From contig OY759215.1 of the NCBI GenBank assembly GCA_963662175.1, positions 43,913,213-43,977,212 of the forward strand: a stretch of 64,000 bases of DNA, given 5' to 3'. A model generated the notes under the pieces. That model was not told the DNA's origin. It saw only the letters and a program-made list of their open reading frames with translations, and did not search any database. This document shows positions 52,901-56,795 of the stretch, piece by piece. Each line of letters starts with the position of its first letter. Within the stretch, counting starts at the first letter, position 1. Source of the stretch: Aradus depressus. Its lineage: Eukaryota; Arthropoda; Insecta; Hemiptera; Aradidae. Made by a program: the position numbers and the translations under genes.

Positions 52901-55900
52901 TGCGGTACGGCTGTTGCGAAGTATGGTCCAAAAACTAGTACACGATTGTTTTTTCAAACGACCTTACTTTGTTCATACTTTCCAATTCAAAAGTTGTAGA
53001 AATCCGATACGAGATTCAAGACATTTCATGCTCTGCAACTCAGGTCCTATGACGTTTTACTTAATTGCAGTCGAGTCAAAACTAATAGCAAACCAGCATA
53101 AGATGGCTAATTTTGCGGAGTTCAGTGGAACGCTTTCCAGTGAACATTTTCTTCTAAAATATCAAAACAATTGATAATACCTTTTTAGTTCAACTATAAT
53201 TTAATATTCATCAAATCGGATAAGGACTATTTTCTTCCTACATCCAATAGATACTGAGATATTTAGGAAAAACTGTAATGATGAAAAATTGTCATCAAGC
53301 AGATTCTGGATGCTAAATATGGCCTAAATCCATAAAATAAAAAAATTAAATAAAAACCTGACCTATGCAAAAAAATCCCCATTTCGCGGCCGCACTCTCA
53401 TTTCGTACCCATGACCTACATACAGAGAAACTACCAGGTTATAAGTCATTTATCAGTGGTAGCCACCAACGGTATGTACCTTTTAAAATTTCTTTAGATT
53501 AACACTGTTCGACAAAAATTTGTCTCAAGGGAAATTATATGAGTTTCTTAGATATTGTTCTTATATAGGACTCGATTCAGAAATGCTATCAGAATTTTTC
53601 TAACAACCATAGGATTTTTATAGCTTTATTAATTTCAAGTTATACTCGTACATAGCACCATTCTAAGCAAATCAAGAAAAACAACACAATTCCCCTCCAC
53701 TCACGTTTCAATTCACTTTTTTCCAAACAGAAATCCTGATTTCGTTTTTAAATGTATAGGCAGATTGGCTCAATTGTTACACCTGACTACTAAGTGAAGA
53801 GGACTATTTTTGTAGTGAATTTAACATCAACAATATTTTGTCCACAATTTCTCGATATTTATCCATATAAACAAAGTGTCTGTTTGCTTGTGTAAGTTTC
53901 GTATATTTGTTTTTAAATGGTTAGAGTGACAGGCTACGAACGTGAGTATGAGCATCAGCAGTTGCTTAACGGTTAGAATCACTGGTTAGAGGACCATTTT
54001 GGTATTGGCGAATGGCTAGAGGTGGTGGATACTATCCTCAAGGATGACTTTGTGTTTGGGCGGTTAGAATGACTGGCTATTCCAAAAGATGAGTTTGATT
54101 AATTAAGAGTGACCTATTAATAATATAAAAGCAGGCGCAACATTTCTGTATTCCCCTGATTCATTGCAAAGATGAGCAAAGTTACAAGACAAAACATTAC
54201 TCCCAAACAACGCTGGCAACAGTGATACTTGATTCATTGATAATATATTGACAGGCGAGAACATTTTTTTTTTTTTTTTTAAATTTTGCGCATTGTTTTC
54301 CACACGAAACATCTAGTTGCCTCTAATTCCTCAAAAATTCCATCTAGTGTCACAATTTTAGAATAATACAACAGTATATTCAATAAAAACCACAGGTGAT
54401 TGTAAAAATCTAAATGTGTATTTGAAATCAGAAATAGAAATTATACAAAAATTATCTAAGATCTGTTTTGCGACAGAAAAAATATTATTGTTGTTTAACA
54501 AAGTTATTCATGGGAAATGACATCTTTAACAGTTTGATCAGGTTCAACACGTTGTTTTATGAGAAAACTGTCATAAGCTAGAATAAATGAAGATGTGTTA
54601 AATTCAGGGCATTTCGTAAATTCTAGAAACACTTCAACTATTGCATTAGGATCTAAATCACCAAATTTAGTAAATACCCCAATGCCTAAAGGAATGAATC
54701 TAATACCGCATCCAGGAATCCATCGTTCCATTGTTGGTATTACTCTCTTTTTCAGACCCTTTGTGGCAATCTGAGTAACGAAAAAATAAAACTTTTTTAT
54801 TAAATTATTACTAAAACGCTTATATAAATCTTTTTTTGGTGTTATTTTAACAAAATGAAAATTACCTTCATCGCCGTGATCTTCGAAGGATTCCCTTATT
54901 TTCCGTTCTCTACTTGTATACCAAGGTAAAAATAACTTACGATCAACAGAATACAAAATTTCATAATCAAAAAACAGAGGAAATAAAACTGATAAATATG
55001 TGAAAAAATAATATTTTGGATTTAACTTATACAATACAATGGGATCAAGAAAAATAAAAAATTCGGGTCGGCCTAGCTCAATAAGACCTATCTCAAAAAC
55101 AATACACTTGACAATCTGTTTAAGAAAAGTTGCATGAGGAAGTGCGCCAATAAAGGTAACCACTGGCGCATCAGTCCAGTTAGACTTATCAATTCCAGAG
55201 ATAAGTTCGCTAAATCTCTGGCCTTCGTCAGTCTTATCTTTTATTAATAGTGACCAAAAATCCAAAAAATTTGTATTATAAACTTTCAGTCTTTCAGAAC
55301 TCAAAGATTGTAAATATGTGTTAAAGTAACCATCGGATTCCATAAGTCTTATAAATTTCACATTAAGCCTCAAAAGCTGGGTCGCAATAAGACCCAAACC
55401 AGGCCCAATTTCTATAATAACACTATCACGATTTGTTATGTGTTTTTCAATCAAATCGACAACTTTTACAGCAACTATTTCGTCCATCAAATAAATATTT
55501 GAGGCTACTTTAGGTCTTCGGAATAAGTAGGAGGGCAAATTTTTTTTTACTTCATTAAATTTTTTACATTGTGAAAGATGAGCTGACACTTCATGAAATC
55601 GATTCACTAGTTGTTTACTTTCGACAATATTAATAGAAACATCTTTAGAACAAAAATATCTCCAATACAGCCACGTGTGTTTCAAAGTCTGACGAAGTGG
55701 TCGAAATAAAGTCATTGTTTTCTTCAGGATAAATGTAACAGAAATGTTCAAATAACTTAATTTGTAAACAATGTTTCTTGTGTACCTGTTGAACAATAGG
55801 ACAAGAAGCTGACTTTGTCCACAGTCGGGAAAGAATAGGAACTCTGGTTCCCAGATAAATCCCTCACTTCAATGGCATGATGAGGCAGGGCTATAAGAAG

Positions 55901-56792
55901 CCTGGAAAGGAACAAGTGGAAATTAGATGTATCATACACAATGGATCGAAGTGATATTCGCTAGCGTTTAAAAAAAAACTGATACTTATTAAAACCCATG
56001 TGAATTTTAATTCAGTGGTATTATTGAATATGAGCAAAGATAAACCATTTTAATAAAACGTACAACATAATGAAACTCAGACACAAGCCCATAACACGAA
56101 TATTTTTGTTTCAGAATTTATGATAGGGAGTAAATTAATTTTAGAACAGCATTCGATTCAGACGGGTTCAAATAAGAGGTCGGAATTAAAAACAAATCCT
56201 AGTGGAAGAAAAGACAATGCCACAATTTTATTATTATTGAGAGAAAGTAAATGATCTCCAGTAGCAAATGAACAAAATGTAAATGTTGCTCTTTTTTTTA
56301 TTTCTCTTAATCACTGCTCATATTTGTTATATTTGTATCAAAATAATTTATTTTACTTTTTGTTTTATTTATGATGTATTTTATGAGGTTATTTGTAAAC
56401 CAGTTATTTTGTTTTATTTTATATATATATATATTTTTTTTTTTTTTTCTTGTGTAATAATAGGCTTTGCCTGTAGAAATAAATAAATAAATATAACAAG
56501 GATTTTAAAAAACAATGTTTTTTCTTGTTCGTCGTGATAAAATTATAATAAAAATCAGGGACTTATTAATGTTCCTTTCTTATCAAAGGCATGTCCAGTT
56601 ATTCATTTTGAAACACTAGAACTAAAATTTAAGCACTTTATTTAGGCAAAATTCTAAGTAACAGGCCAATTTTTTTATTAATTATGCTTATGTCCAATAC
56701 CTATCATGGGATGCAGTACAAACAGCTAAGGCATCTTCACAAATTTGAATAGACTGGCTTTCAAAGTGATGCGCAGAAACAACACGAACCAT
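14402..56792 (-). CDS. HPS3: HPS3 protein (BLOC-2 subunit), 19 coding exons
   Basis: Subunit of BLOC-2, the HPS3-HPS5-HPS6 complex that routes cargo to lysosome-related organelles. Coding exons, 5' to 3': 56792-56701, 55901-55786, 48179-47956, 45762-45498, 43719-43436, 41691-41547, 37819-37701, 33637-33485, 32096-31972, 30452-30195, 29145-29034, 28201-27972, 27669-27504, 27405-27247, 25257-25099, 24057-23869, 22768-22595, 15480-15366, 14589-14402. All introns are GT-AG and every phase agrees, giving 1090 residues (human about 1004). Recognisable blocks: MVRVV..HHFESQ start, YTRVYANW, a [19 protein letters not shown] motif, TIYSLALP and [10 protein letters not shown]. Order by family: N-terminal propeller-like half, helical C-terminal half. 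The human clathrin box LLDFE appears as FLDFE at residues 174-178. Intron 2 contains mtTFB2 and intron 17 an LTR element. Confidence 0.92.
14590..15365 (-). other. HPS3 intron 18
   Basis: 776 bases. A possible third tRNA-derived SINE head lies at about 14953-15030 (TGGATAAACG, then GATTCGAAGCC like a B box), followed at 15068-15235 by three or four degenerate copies of a roughly 45-base unit with CTAGGATAGCAACAC-like cores and a (CT)n run. Confidence 0.45.
15366..15480 (-). CDS. HPS3: HPS3 exon 18
   Basis: Acceptor TTTTAAG|GAAATG and donor GAAG|GTGAGA. It encodes [20 protein letters not shown] and an acidic stretch, residues 991-1028, phase 1 at the end. Confidence 0.85.
15880..17081 (-). 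repeat. 3' LTR of the element
   Basis: 1202 bp, TG...CA termini with 6-base inverted ends TGTAAT/ATTACA. The GC-rich middle (about 16290-16770) contrasts with the AT-rich ends. A TATATAA lies at 16826 on the + strand. Confidence 0.92.
17082..17098 (-). other. Candidate polypurine tract
   Basis: On the - strand AATAAGGGGAGGGTAAA abuts the 3' LTR. Position and purine content fit the second-strand primer of LTR elements. Confidence 0.6.
17099..19400 (-). other. Non-coding interior with extreme strand asymmetry
   Basis: On the + strand G is nearly absent: counted lines at 18541, 18661, 18781 and 18901 contain 1, 0, 0 and 1 G in 60 bases, while C is near 10-13 per 60. So the element's sense strand is almost free of C. 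No ORF or pol-like motif is visible. About 18770-18970 and 18960-19190 are degenerate copies of one roughly 200-base unit, sharing TTAACT..CTATTTAGTTCACTTCC-like and CTCAAAAAAA blocks. Confidence 0.75.
19401..20405 (-). CDS. Gag-like coiled-coil ORF of the LTR element
   Basis: 334 codons, ATG at 20405, stop at 19401. The acidic N-terminus is followed, at residues about 55-135, by heptad-like repeats of NLESKMEAQ / NLESKVGSQ / NLETEIG type, predicting a long coiled coil. The middle is acidic and the C-terminus basic ([19 protein letters not shown]). There is no CCHC zinc knuckle, protease or RT. By its position just after the primer-binding site it should be the gag-position protein, perhaps for particle assembly; the function is inferred only from place and coiled coil. 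Confidence 0.6.
   Translation of the reverse strand: MDNQIVVENIEQFEEASVDSEIENVDIPVSAGTRSRKTNVINEKEETQVFTGDMFKELLKVMGNLESKMEAQSANLESKMETQIASLSSEIGNLGSGMSNLESKVGSQITNLETEIGSNIEKIINRLEKTEEKQAAHIQSLKLNLFSDKQEKEDRIPISIIQSPDVNMSIEDLVIEEQELGNSFIECESTEVEIVNYDKVSIVENVREVNCLHKEEGKFEVLESLSGDIKNGRNFVIIRKFVRVEVRKFILFGINEKYECENDFTMTNYRPNEKKNRLVEGVSDDITYKLTILGENKRIRDNNFREIIRRGIRKKSNILILGLIGNTYVFGQIL
20583..20600 (-). other. Candidate tRNA primer-binding site
   Basis: On the - strand TGGCAACCCCTTGTGGAG follows the 5' LTR after the spacer AAT. TGG is the usual complement of a tRNA CCA end. I cannot name the tRNA. Confidence 0.55.
20604..21805 (-). repeat. 5' LTR of the element
   Basis: Same 1202-bp sequence as 15880-17081. 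It would contain the promoter, since the element reads leftwards. Confidence 0.92.
22380..22513 (+). repeat. LINE/SINE-tail repeat (family D)
   Basis: Contains TCTAAGATTTAATATCGGTT, GATGTACACAATCGTATGAC and a terminal GAAATAAATATTATTATTA tail, shared with the other family D copies. Confidence 0.65.
22595..22768 (-). CDS. HPS3: HPS3 exon 17
   Basis: Acceptor GTCTAG|TGCC, donor CAG|GTTTGT. It encodes [19 protein letters not shown] to [12 protein letters not shown], residues 933-990; the LLC.GW start resembles vertebrate HPS3. Confidence 0.9.
22769..23868 (-). other. HPS3 intron 16
   Basis: 1.1 kb, AT-rich. It contains a family D tail at about 22975-23107 (+ strand, ending GAAAATAAATATTTTATATT). 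Nothing else supported. Confidence 0.6.
23869..24057 (-). CDS. HPS3: HPS3 exon 16
   Basis: Acceptor TTCTAG|ATTCTG, donor CAG|GTGACA. It encodes [12 protein letters not shown] to SLLKLQ with [15 protein letters not shown], residues 870-932. Confidence 0.9.
24058..25098 (-). other. HPS3 intron 15
   Basis: Contains a possible MITE at about 24246-24510 with inward AGTGGCGTAAGGAGG and AGTGGCGTCGCAGG ends; low confidence. Poly-T at 24510-24531. No gene. Confidence 0.45.
25099..25257 (-). CDS. HPS3: HPS3 exon 15
   Basis: Acceptor TTTTCCCCAG|GTATTC, donor AAA|GTGAAT. It encodes [20 protein letters not shown] to PTTEALK, residues 817-869. Confidence 0.9.
25410..25910. repeat. 32-bp minisatellite, about 15 units
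   Basis: The unit AATAAAGTAAATAAAAACAA AGAACTTGTGCT (32 bases) is repeated about 15 times. Two variants, AAAAAC and AAACAC, alternate through most of the array, giving a 64-bp higher-order unit. The first units carry an extra TGGAAAG. The array ends directly at a foldback element. Confidence 0.92.
25911..26075. mobile_element. Foldback element with two hammerhead-like cores (copy 3)
   Basis: The outer part TATTGTCTAATT matches copies 1 and 2. The right core (+, 26015-26048) reads GTG, CTGACGA, T, GGC, GTAA, GTC, CAA, ACCGGT, A, CAC. The left core (-, 25957-25991) reads CTGACGA, T, GGT, GTAA, GCC, GAAAC. Helix II differs between the arms but still pairs in each. The right arm has C in place of the invariant G of GAAA. 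Confidence 0.6.
26094..26425 (+). repeat. Family C dispersed repeat
   Basis: Begins CTTCCCCAGTTGTACGAAGT followed by AAAGGGGAAGTTATGTAATC, the palindromic terminus. It continues with GTGAACACGATAATAGAATG and TGTATCGACACGAAATTTTA. Confidence 0.75.
26426..27246 (-). other. Rest of HPS3 intron 14
   Basis: AT-rich, no supported feature. Confidence 0.55.
27247..27405 (-). CDS. HPS3: HPS3 exon 14
   Basis: Acceptor CTTGCAG|GCAAAT, donor CAG|GTAGAT. It encodes [20 protein letters not shown] to ELEDVLQ, residues 764-816. Reading through the donor would add 35 codons and a stop, so the donor choice rests on phase and on the next exon. Confidence 0.85.
27504..27669 (-). CDS. HPS3: HPS3 exon 13
   Basis: Acceptor TTTTCCAG|TGATC, donor AGT|GTAAGT. 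It encodes [19 protein letters not shown] to LLFDSLRS, residues 708-763. Confidence 0.88.
27972..28201 (-). CDS. HPS3: HPS3 exon 12
   Basis: Acceptor GTCCAG|GCAGGA, donor AAAG|GTATTT, phase 2. It encodes [20 protein letters not shown] to LLSKRLRE, residues 632-707; helical, leucine-rich. Confidence 0.9.
28394..28700 (-). pseudogene. Non-LTR retrotransposon C-terminal fragment
   Basis: Open on the - strand from 28693 to a TAG at 28397. It contains [19 protein letters not shown] and then [10 protein letters not shown], the C.C...ET..H.(L/V)..C cysteine-histidine motif found at the C-terminus of many LINE ORF2 proteins (R1/Jockey-like). An in-frame stop lies immediately upstream (28694-28696), and 28700-28930 appears to be related sequence that is frameshifted. 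It is an insertion relic inside HPS3 intron 11, in the same orientation as the gene. Confidence 0.65.
29034..29145 (-). CDS. HPS3: HPS3 exon 11
   Basis: Acceptor ATTTTGAG|A with a weak pyrimidine tract; donor GAG|GTAATT. It encodes [20 protein letters not shown] to LEIDSKE, residues 594-631. This acceptor is the one that keeps frame. Confidence 0.82.
29388..30165 (+). repeat. Family C dispersed repeat, long copy
   Basis: Starts with ACTTCCCCTATAGGAAGTAA then AGGGGAAGTTATGTAATCGG. It has at least two internal units with ATCGACACGAAA and GGGGATTAGAAGGGGAGG. It closely resembles 26094-26425 in its first 330 bases, including GGAATATTT..GGAGGTGTC. It fills most of HPS3 intron 10. Confidence 0.75.
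30195..30452 (-). CDS. HPS3: HPS3 exon 10
   Basis: Acceptor CTGCCCAG|GAAGAG, donor TTAT|GTAAAA, phase 2. It encodes [18 protein letters not shown] and [12 protein letters not shown], strong HPS3 signature strings; residues 508-593. Confidence 0.93.
30453..31971 (-). other. HPS3 intron 9
   Basis: Contains a GC-rich tract at about 30690-30780, a hairpin at 30958-31047 and a hAT-like relic at about 31141-31345. The last ends on its left in GGCTACGCCCCTG (a CAGGGGCGTAGCC terminus) and its 66-codon ORF includes [20 protein letters not shown], reminiscent of hAT/ZMYM-type transposase N-termini. The string CTGTGAGCGCTTTAAGTCAA near 31908 belongs to another old repeat. Confidence 0.5.
30958..31047. 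repeat. Hairpin with CAG/CTG-rich arms
   Basis: GCGCAGCAGCAGCAAATGCA at 30958 and TGCATTTGCTGCTGCTGCGC ending at 31046; arms of about 28 bases including CGCTTT/AAAGCG, with a 33-base loop. Confidence 0.9.
31972..32096 (-). CDS. HPS3: HPS3 exon 9
   Basis: Acceptor GTTCTAG|GAGGCG, donor AA|GTGAGT, phase 2. It encodes [20 protein letters not shown] and [19 protein letters not shown], the most recognisable HPS3 segment; residues 467-507. Confidence 0.95.
32345..32672 (-). mobile_element. tRNA-derived SINE family B, full-length copy
   Basis: On the - strand the head carries a B box (GGTTCGAAACC at about 32607-32619). The body has GGTTATGGTCCCGAGCC-like, TCGTTAAAGACCC-like and AAATTTAGGACTCCC-like blocks, and it ends CATGAGTCATAATAACTAAC. 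The same blocks occur at 39360, 41950, 57868, 58741 and 62475. Confidence 0.8.
32673..33484 (-). other. Rest of HPS3 intron 8
   Basis: AT-rich with short (AAT)n stretches; nothing supported. Confidence 0.55.
33485..33637 (-). CDS. HPS3: HPS3 exon 8
   Basis: Acceptor TGTTTCAG|TTAAGC, donor ACG|GTGAGT. It encodes [20 protein letters not shown] and [13 protein letters not shown], residues 416-466; matches the vertebrate FTSP and [12 protein letters not shown] strings. Confidence 0.92.
34050..34340 (+). repeat. Family C dispersed repeat
   Basis: Begins CCCAACTAAACATAGTATAG then GGGAAGTTATG, with GTGAACACGATAACTCC and AATTTCCGGCAAGC internally. It is degenerate. Confidence 0.65.
35036..35895. 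repeat. Two family C copies in inverted, tail-to-head arrangement
   Basis: 35036-35410 reads as family C on the - strand and ends at the palindrome CCCCAGCTATAAGAAGTATA (35413-35432). From there 35412-35895 reads as family C on the + strand (GTCAGAAATTCGATGCGGAG, AACACGGTAACTCCC). The shared palindrome is the axis. Confidence 0.65.
36980..37400 (+). repeat. Degenerate tandem repeat, about 3 units of 115-130 bp
   Basis: Three successive blocks share CATT.AGCATC.T.AT, a GTCCAATTCAAAC-like string, AAAATTTTG.GAG and a G-run followed by GCAAAA. The G-run in the first unit has grown to about 15 (37084-37098). Confidence 0.5.
37701..37819 (-). CDS. HPS3: HPS3 exon 7
   Basis: Acceptor ATTTTAG|AATC, donor GTT|GTGAGT. 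It encodes [20 protein letters not shown] then [19 protein letters not shown], residues 376-415. Confidence 0.9.
38131..38930. mobile_element. Long foldback element bounded by hammerhead-like cores (copies 4 and 5)
   Basis: The left end AATATTGTCTATACCACAAA and the right end GAGTAGACAATATTAGAAAA are inverted. The left core (- strand, 38176-38202) reads CTGACGA, A, GGTG, TAA, CACC, GAAAC. The right core (+, 38788-38820) reads CTGACGA, T, GGTGTAATGC, AAAAACC, and is decayed. A (TA)n of about 40 bases and a poly-T run lie at 38829-38891. Confidence 0.55.
39090..39265. repeat. Foldback MITE-like inverted repeat
   Basis: Left arm TTAAAAACTAGATAAGCCCT... at 39116-39145, right arm ATAATGATAAAGGGCTTATC... 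at 39203-39236. Weaker complementarity extends outwards through CTCGGGAAAA / ATCCCCTGAA. Confidence 0.8.
39360..39610 (+). mobile_element. SINE family B, 5'-truncated copy
   Basis: Has GGGAGGTAAAAAAATCTTGA, CAATGGTCCCGAGTCTGTAA, AAAATTTAGGACTCCCACAG and CATGAATCACAATAACTAAC. The tRNA head is missing or degraded. Confidence 0.75.
39611..40764 (-). other. Part of HPS3 intron 6
   Basis: AT-rich, no supported feature. Confidence 0.5.
40765..41480 (+). repeat. Family C dispersed repeat with three internal units
   Basis: The palindromic start CCTCAGCTATACAAAGTATA then GGGGAAGTTATGTAATCGAT is followed by three tandem units of about 120-130 bases. Each unit contains AATAACTGC, an ATGTATCGACACGAAAT-like string, a CATAAGGACAACAC-like string, TTTTCAGCGAAA and an AGGG..GGGG tract. 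Confidence 0.8.
41547..41691 (-). CDS. HPS3: HPS3 exon 6
   Basis: Acceptor TTGTTTAG|CCATGG, donor ATGG|GTAAAC, phase 1. It encodes [20 protein letters not shown] to [16 protein letters not shown], residues 328-375. Confidence 0.87.
41713..41860 (-). repeat. LINE/SINE-tail repeat (family D)
   Basis: On the - strand it carries CTAAGATTTAATATCGGTTG, GATGTACACAATTTATGATG and a GGAAATAAATATTATTATA tail. Confidence 0.7.
41950..42272 (+). mobile_element. SINE family B copy with B box
   Basis: B box GGGTTCGAAACCC at about 41980-41992, then CGAGGCCCTTAGTTTATTTT, TGGTCCCGAGCCTGTACGAT, GAAAGAGCGCTCTGGTAGTA and a GGGCATGGGTCATAA end with a CCTAACCTAACC tail. Confidence 0.82.
42297..42640 (+). repeat. 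Family C repeat fragment with poly-A expansion
   Basis: GAATTTCATGGTTTGCGATT, then an A-run of about 29 (42366-42395) at the place where other copies have a short A-run, then GGGACACGATAACTC and ATGTATCGACGCAAAATTT. Confidence 0.65.
42641..43435 (-). other. Part of HPS3 intron 5
   Basis: AT-rich. A short family C piece lies at about 43268-43375 (ACTTCCGCAGCTATACGCTC, GCCCAAACGGTCGATTG). No gene. Confidence 0.5.
43436..43719 (-). CDS. HPS3: HPS3 exon 5
   Basis: Acceptor TTTTTTAG|GGAGGC, donor GAG|GTGACA. It encodes [20 protein letters not shown], a long Pro/Ser/Arg-rich middle, and [16 protein letters not shown], residues 233-327. GC-rich and probably partly disordered. Confidence 0.87.
43874..43942. 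repeat. (AT)n microsatellite
   Basis: About 70 bases of alternating A and T with one C interruption. It abuts the Helitron-type CTAG terminus. Confidence 0.95.
43945..44230 (-). pseudogene. Helitron relic: Pif1-type helicase C-terminus and 3' end
   Basis: On the - strand, 44205-44058 translates to [20 protein letters not shown], an in-frame stop, then [15 protein letters not shown]. These are the conserved C-terminal Pif1/Helitron helicase motifs (T.NKSQGQ and HGQLYVA.SR). The sequence ends at 43945-43948 in CTAG followed by T, preceded by GGCGTAGCCGTG..CGGGGGTG, consistent with a Helitron 3' terminus. Stop codons show it is dead. Confidence 0.72.
44567..44600 (-). repeat. Hammerhead-like core lacking helix II (copy 6)
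   Basis: The - strand reads GTCGTGGCTGA, then ATACCGAAAGTACTCCCATA. It matches copy 1 except that the ten bases AGATGGTAGC are deleted. Confidence 0.6.
45003..45080 (+). repeat. Hammerhead-like core (copy 7)
   Basis: CTGAAGA (45007-45013), T, GGTA, TCAA, TACC, GAAA, then ATACTTCCAT. Helix II is intact, but helices I and III have mismatches. It is followed by TTTTGTGAAATGGACAATAT, the family arm. Confidence 0.6.
45142..45412. mobile_element. Possible pogo-like MITE
   Basis: Inward-facing ends TAGTGTTTCCCTCGATCGCC and (reverse complement) TAGTGGTTGGAGCTCGATAA share TAGTG..T....CTCGAT, and both are followed by AT-rich GGATAA/TCCGAA strings like pogo/Tigger termini. No transposase and no clear duplication. 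Confidence 0.35.
45498..45762 (-). CDS. HPS3: HPS3 exon 4
   Basis: Acceptor TTGCCCCAG|GAGACA, donor CAGA|GTGAGT, phase 1. It encodes [18 protein letters not shown] and [10 protein letters not shown] (clathrin-box position), then [14 protein letters not shown], residues 145-232. Confidence 0.93.
45763..47955 (-). other. HPS3 intron 3
   Basis: About 45830-46245 looks like an old element (CACCCACGAATTTTTCCAAT, GGGTCAGTCGTTTCAGAAGA, ending in a poly-A run at 46230-46248). A foldback with arms TTCTTATAACAACCACGT / ACGTGGTTGGTATAAGAA spans 47066-47187. A decayed repeat at about 47310-47610 shares GTGGTCTTA and CGATTTCAGCCAAAATCTAA with 60540-60600 (inverted). No gene. Confidence 0.5.
47956..48179 (-). 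CDS. HPS3: HPS3 exon 3
   Basis: Acceptor GTTAAAG|GTAACT, donor CAG|GTATAT. It encodes [20 protein letters not shown] then VYANWESG, ending [13 protein letters not shown], residues 70-144. It aligns by eye with the AYVNWR region of human HPS3. Confidence 0.92.
48435..48790 (-). repeat. Family C repeat with poly-C expansion
   Basis: Units with ATGTCGATATATTCATTACA and GGTTGACTCCCC. The C-run at 48703-48721 sits in the same internal position as C-runs in the copies at 11521 and 63070. Confidence 0.7.
48790..48834 (+). mobile_element. SINE family A fragment
   Basis: TTTGCGGGTTCGAATCCCGT (B box) followed by GAGTTTTATTTCGTAGA, identical to the middle of the copy at 50494. Both ends are missing. 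Confidence 0.75.
49329..49659. mobile_element. MITE with about 37-bp terminal inverted repeats
   Basis: Left end GTGTATGTAGACTGGTTCTG then GGCCATGAGGAGG; right end (reverse complement) GTGTATGTAGGCCGGTTCTG then GGCCATGAGGAG. 331 bp in all. The 146-codon - strand ORF over it shows no recognisable domain and is probably chance. Confidence 0.8.
50494..50699 (+). mobile_element. tRNA-derived SINE family A, full-length with 8-bp TSD
   Basis: The tRNA-like head GGTGGCCGTGCGGGCTAGAG contains an A-box-like stretch. B box GGTTCGAATCC at 50561-50571. The body AGTTTTATTTCGTAGACAGA ends in an A-rich tail. The direct duplication AAATCCTC is at 50486-50493 and 50700-50707. Confidence 0.88.
51590..52245 (+). 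repeat. Dispersed repeat E, copy 1
   Basis: Shares in order with 53385-54270: ACCATGACCTACATACATAC, GGTATGTAC, TTTGTCTCAA, AGCACCATT, CCCTCCACTCA, CTCAATTGTTACACCT, AAGTGAAGAGGACTATTTT, a GATTAGAGTGACTGACT tRNA-like string, and GTTACTCCCGGACAA. The copies are clearly diverged. Confidence 0.7.
52246..53384 (-). other. Part of HPS3 intron 2 between the two E repeats
   Basis: AT-rich. A chance-looking 86-codon ORF lies at 52914-53174. Nothing supported. Confidence 0.5.
53385..54270 (+). repeat. Dispersed repeat E, copy 2
   Basis: Direct-orientation partner of 51590-52245. It carries an additional run of GGTTAGAGTGACAGGCT / GGTTAGAATGACTGGCT strings, the sort of head seen in tRNA-derived SINEs, so the E repeat may be a composite with SINE heads. 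Confidence 0.7.
54504..55715 (-). CDS. mtTFB2: Mitochondrial transcription factor B2
   Basis: 403-residue, intronless rRNA-dimethyladenosine-transferase-fold protein that in animals works with mitochondrial RNA polymerase at promoter opening. The first in-frame ATG (55715) begins [20 protein letters not shown], a basic, hydrophobic presequence-like stretch without acidic residues. The SAM-binding motif [13 protein letters not shown], is at residues 99-110, an acidic ESD follows at 126-128, and the catalytic NLPY/F-equivalent position reads GALPH (190-194). Loss of that motif is expected of TFB2M rather than the methylating TFB1M. The ORF is open to a stop at 54504. It lies within HPS3 intron 2 on the same strand, its ATG about 70 bases past the exon 2 donor, so its promoter must lie in or upstream of HPS3 exons 1-2. 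Confidence 0.87.
   Translation of the reverse strand: MTLFRPLRQTLKHTWLYWRYFCSKDVSINIVESKQLVNRFHEVSAHLSQCKKFNEVKKNLPSYLFRRPKVASNIYLMDEIVAVKVVDLIEKHITNRDSVIIEIGPGLGLIATQLLRLNVKFIRLMESDGYFNTYLQSLSSERLKVYNTNFLDFWSLLIKDKTDEGQRFSELISGIDKSNWTDAPVVTFIGALPHATFLKQIVKCIVFEIGLIELGRPEFFIFLDPIVLYKLNPKYYFFTYLSVLFPLFFDYEILYSVDRKLFLPWYTSRERKIRESFEDHGDEGNFHFVKITPKKDLYKRFSNNLIKKFYFFVTQIATKGLKKRVIPTMERWIPGCGIRFIPLGIGVFTKFGDLDPNAIVEVFLEFTKCPEFNTSSFILAYDSFLIKQRVEPDQTVKDVISHE
55786..55901 (-). CDS. HPS3: HPS3 exon 2
   Basis: Acceptor CTTTCCAG|GCTTCT, donor ACAG|GTACAC, phase 1. It encodes [20 protein letters not shown] to SFLSYCST, residues 31-69. It aligns by eye with the ALFVAAGCKVEAF.. part of human HPS3. Confidence 0.88.
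55902..56700 (-). other. HPS3 intron 1
   Basis: 799 bases, AT-rich, with a T-run at 56433-56449. No element recognised. Confidence 0.7.
56701..56792 (-). CDS. HPS3: HPS3 exon 1 (start codon)
   Basis: ATG at 56792-56790, encoding [20 protein letters not shown] and [10 protein letters not shown]; donor GATAG|GTATTG. The MV(R/Q)...H.F.SQ pattern matches the human start, and the phase fits exon 2. Confidence 0.87.
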
Positions 56793-56795
56793 ATT

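Noticed and set aside
54504..55796. A 430-residue mtTFB2 starting at 55796
   Set aside because: The upstream start is TTG inside HPS3 exon 2. The first ATG in frame is at 55715 and opens a presequence-like N-terminus.
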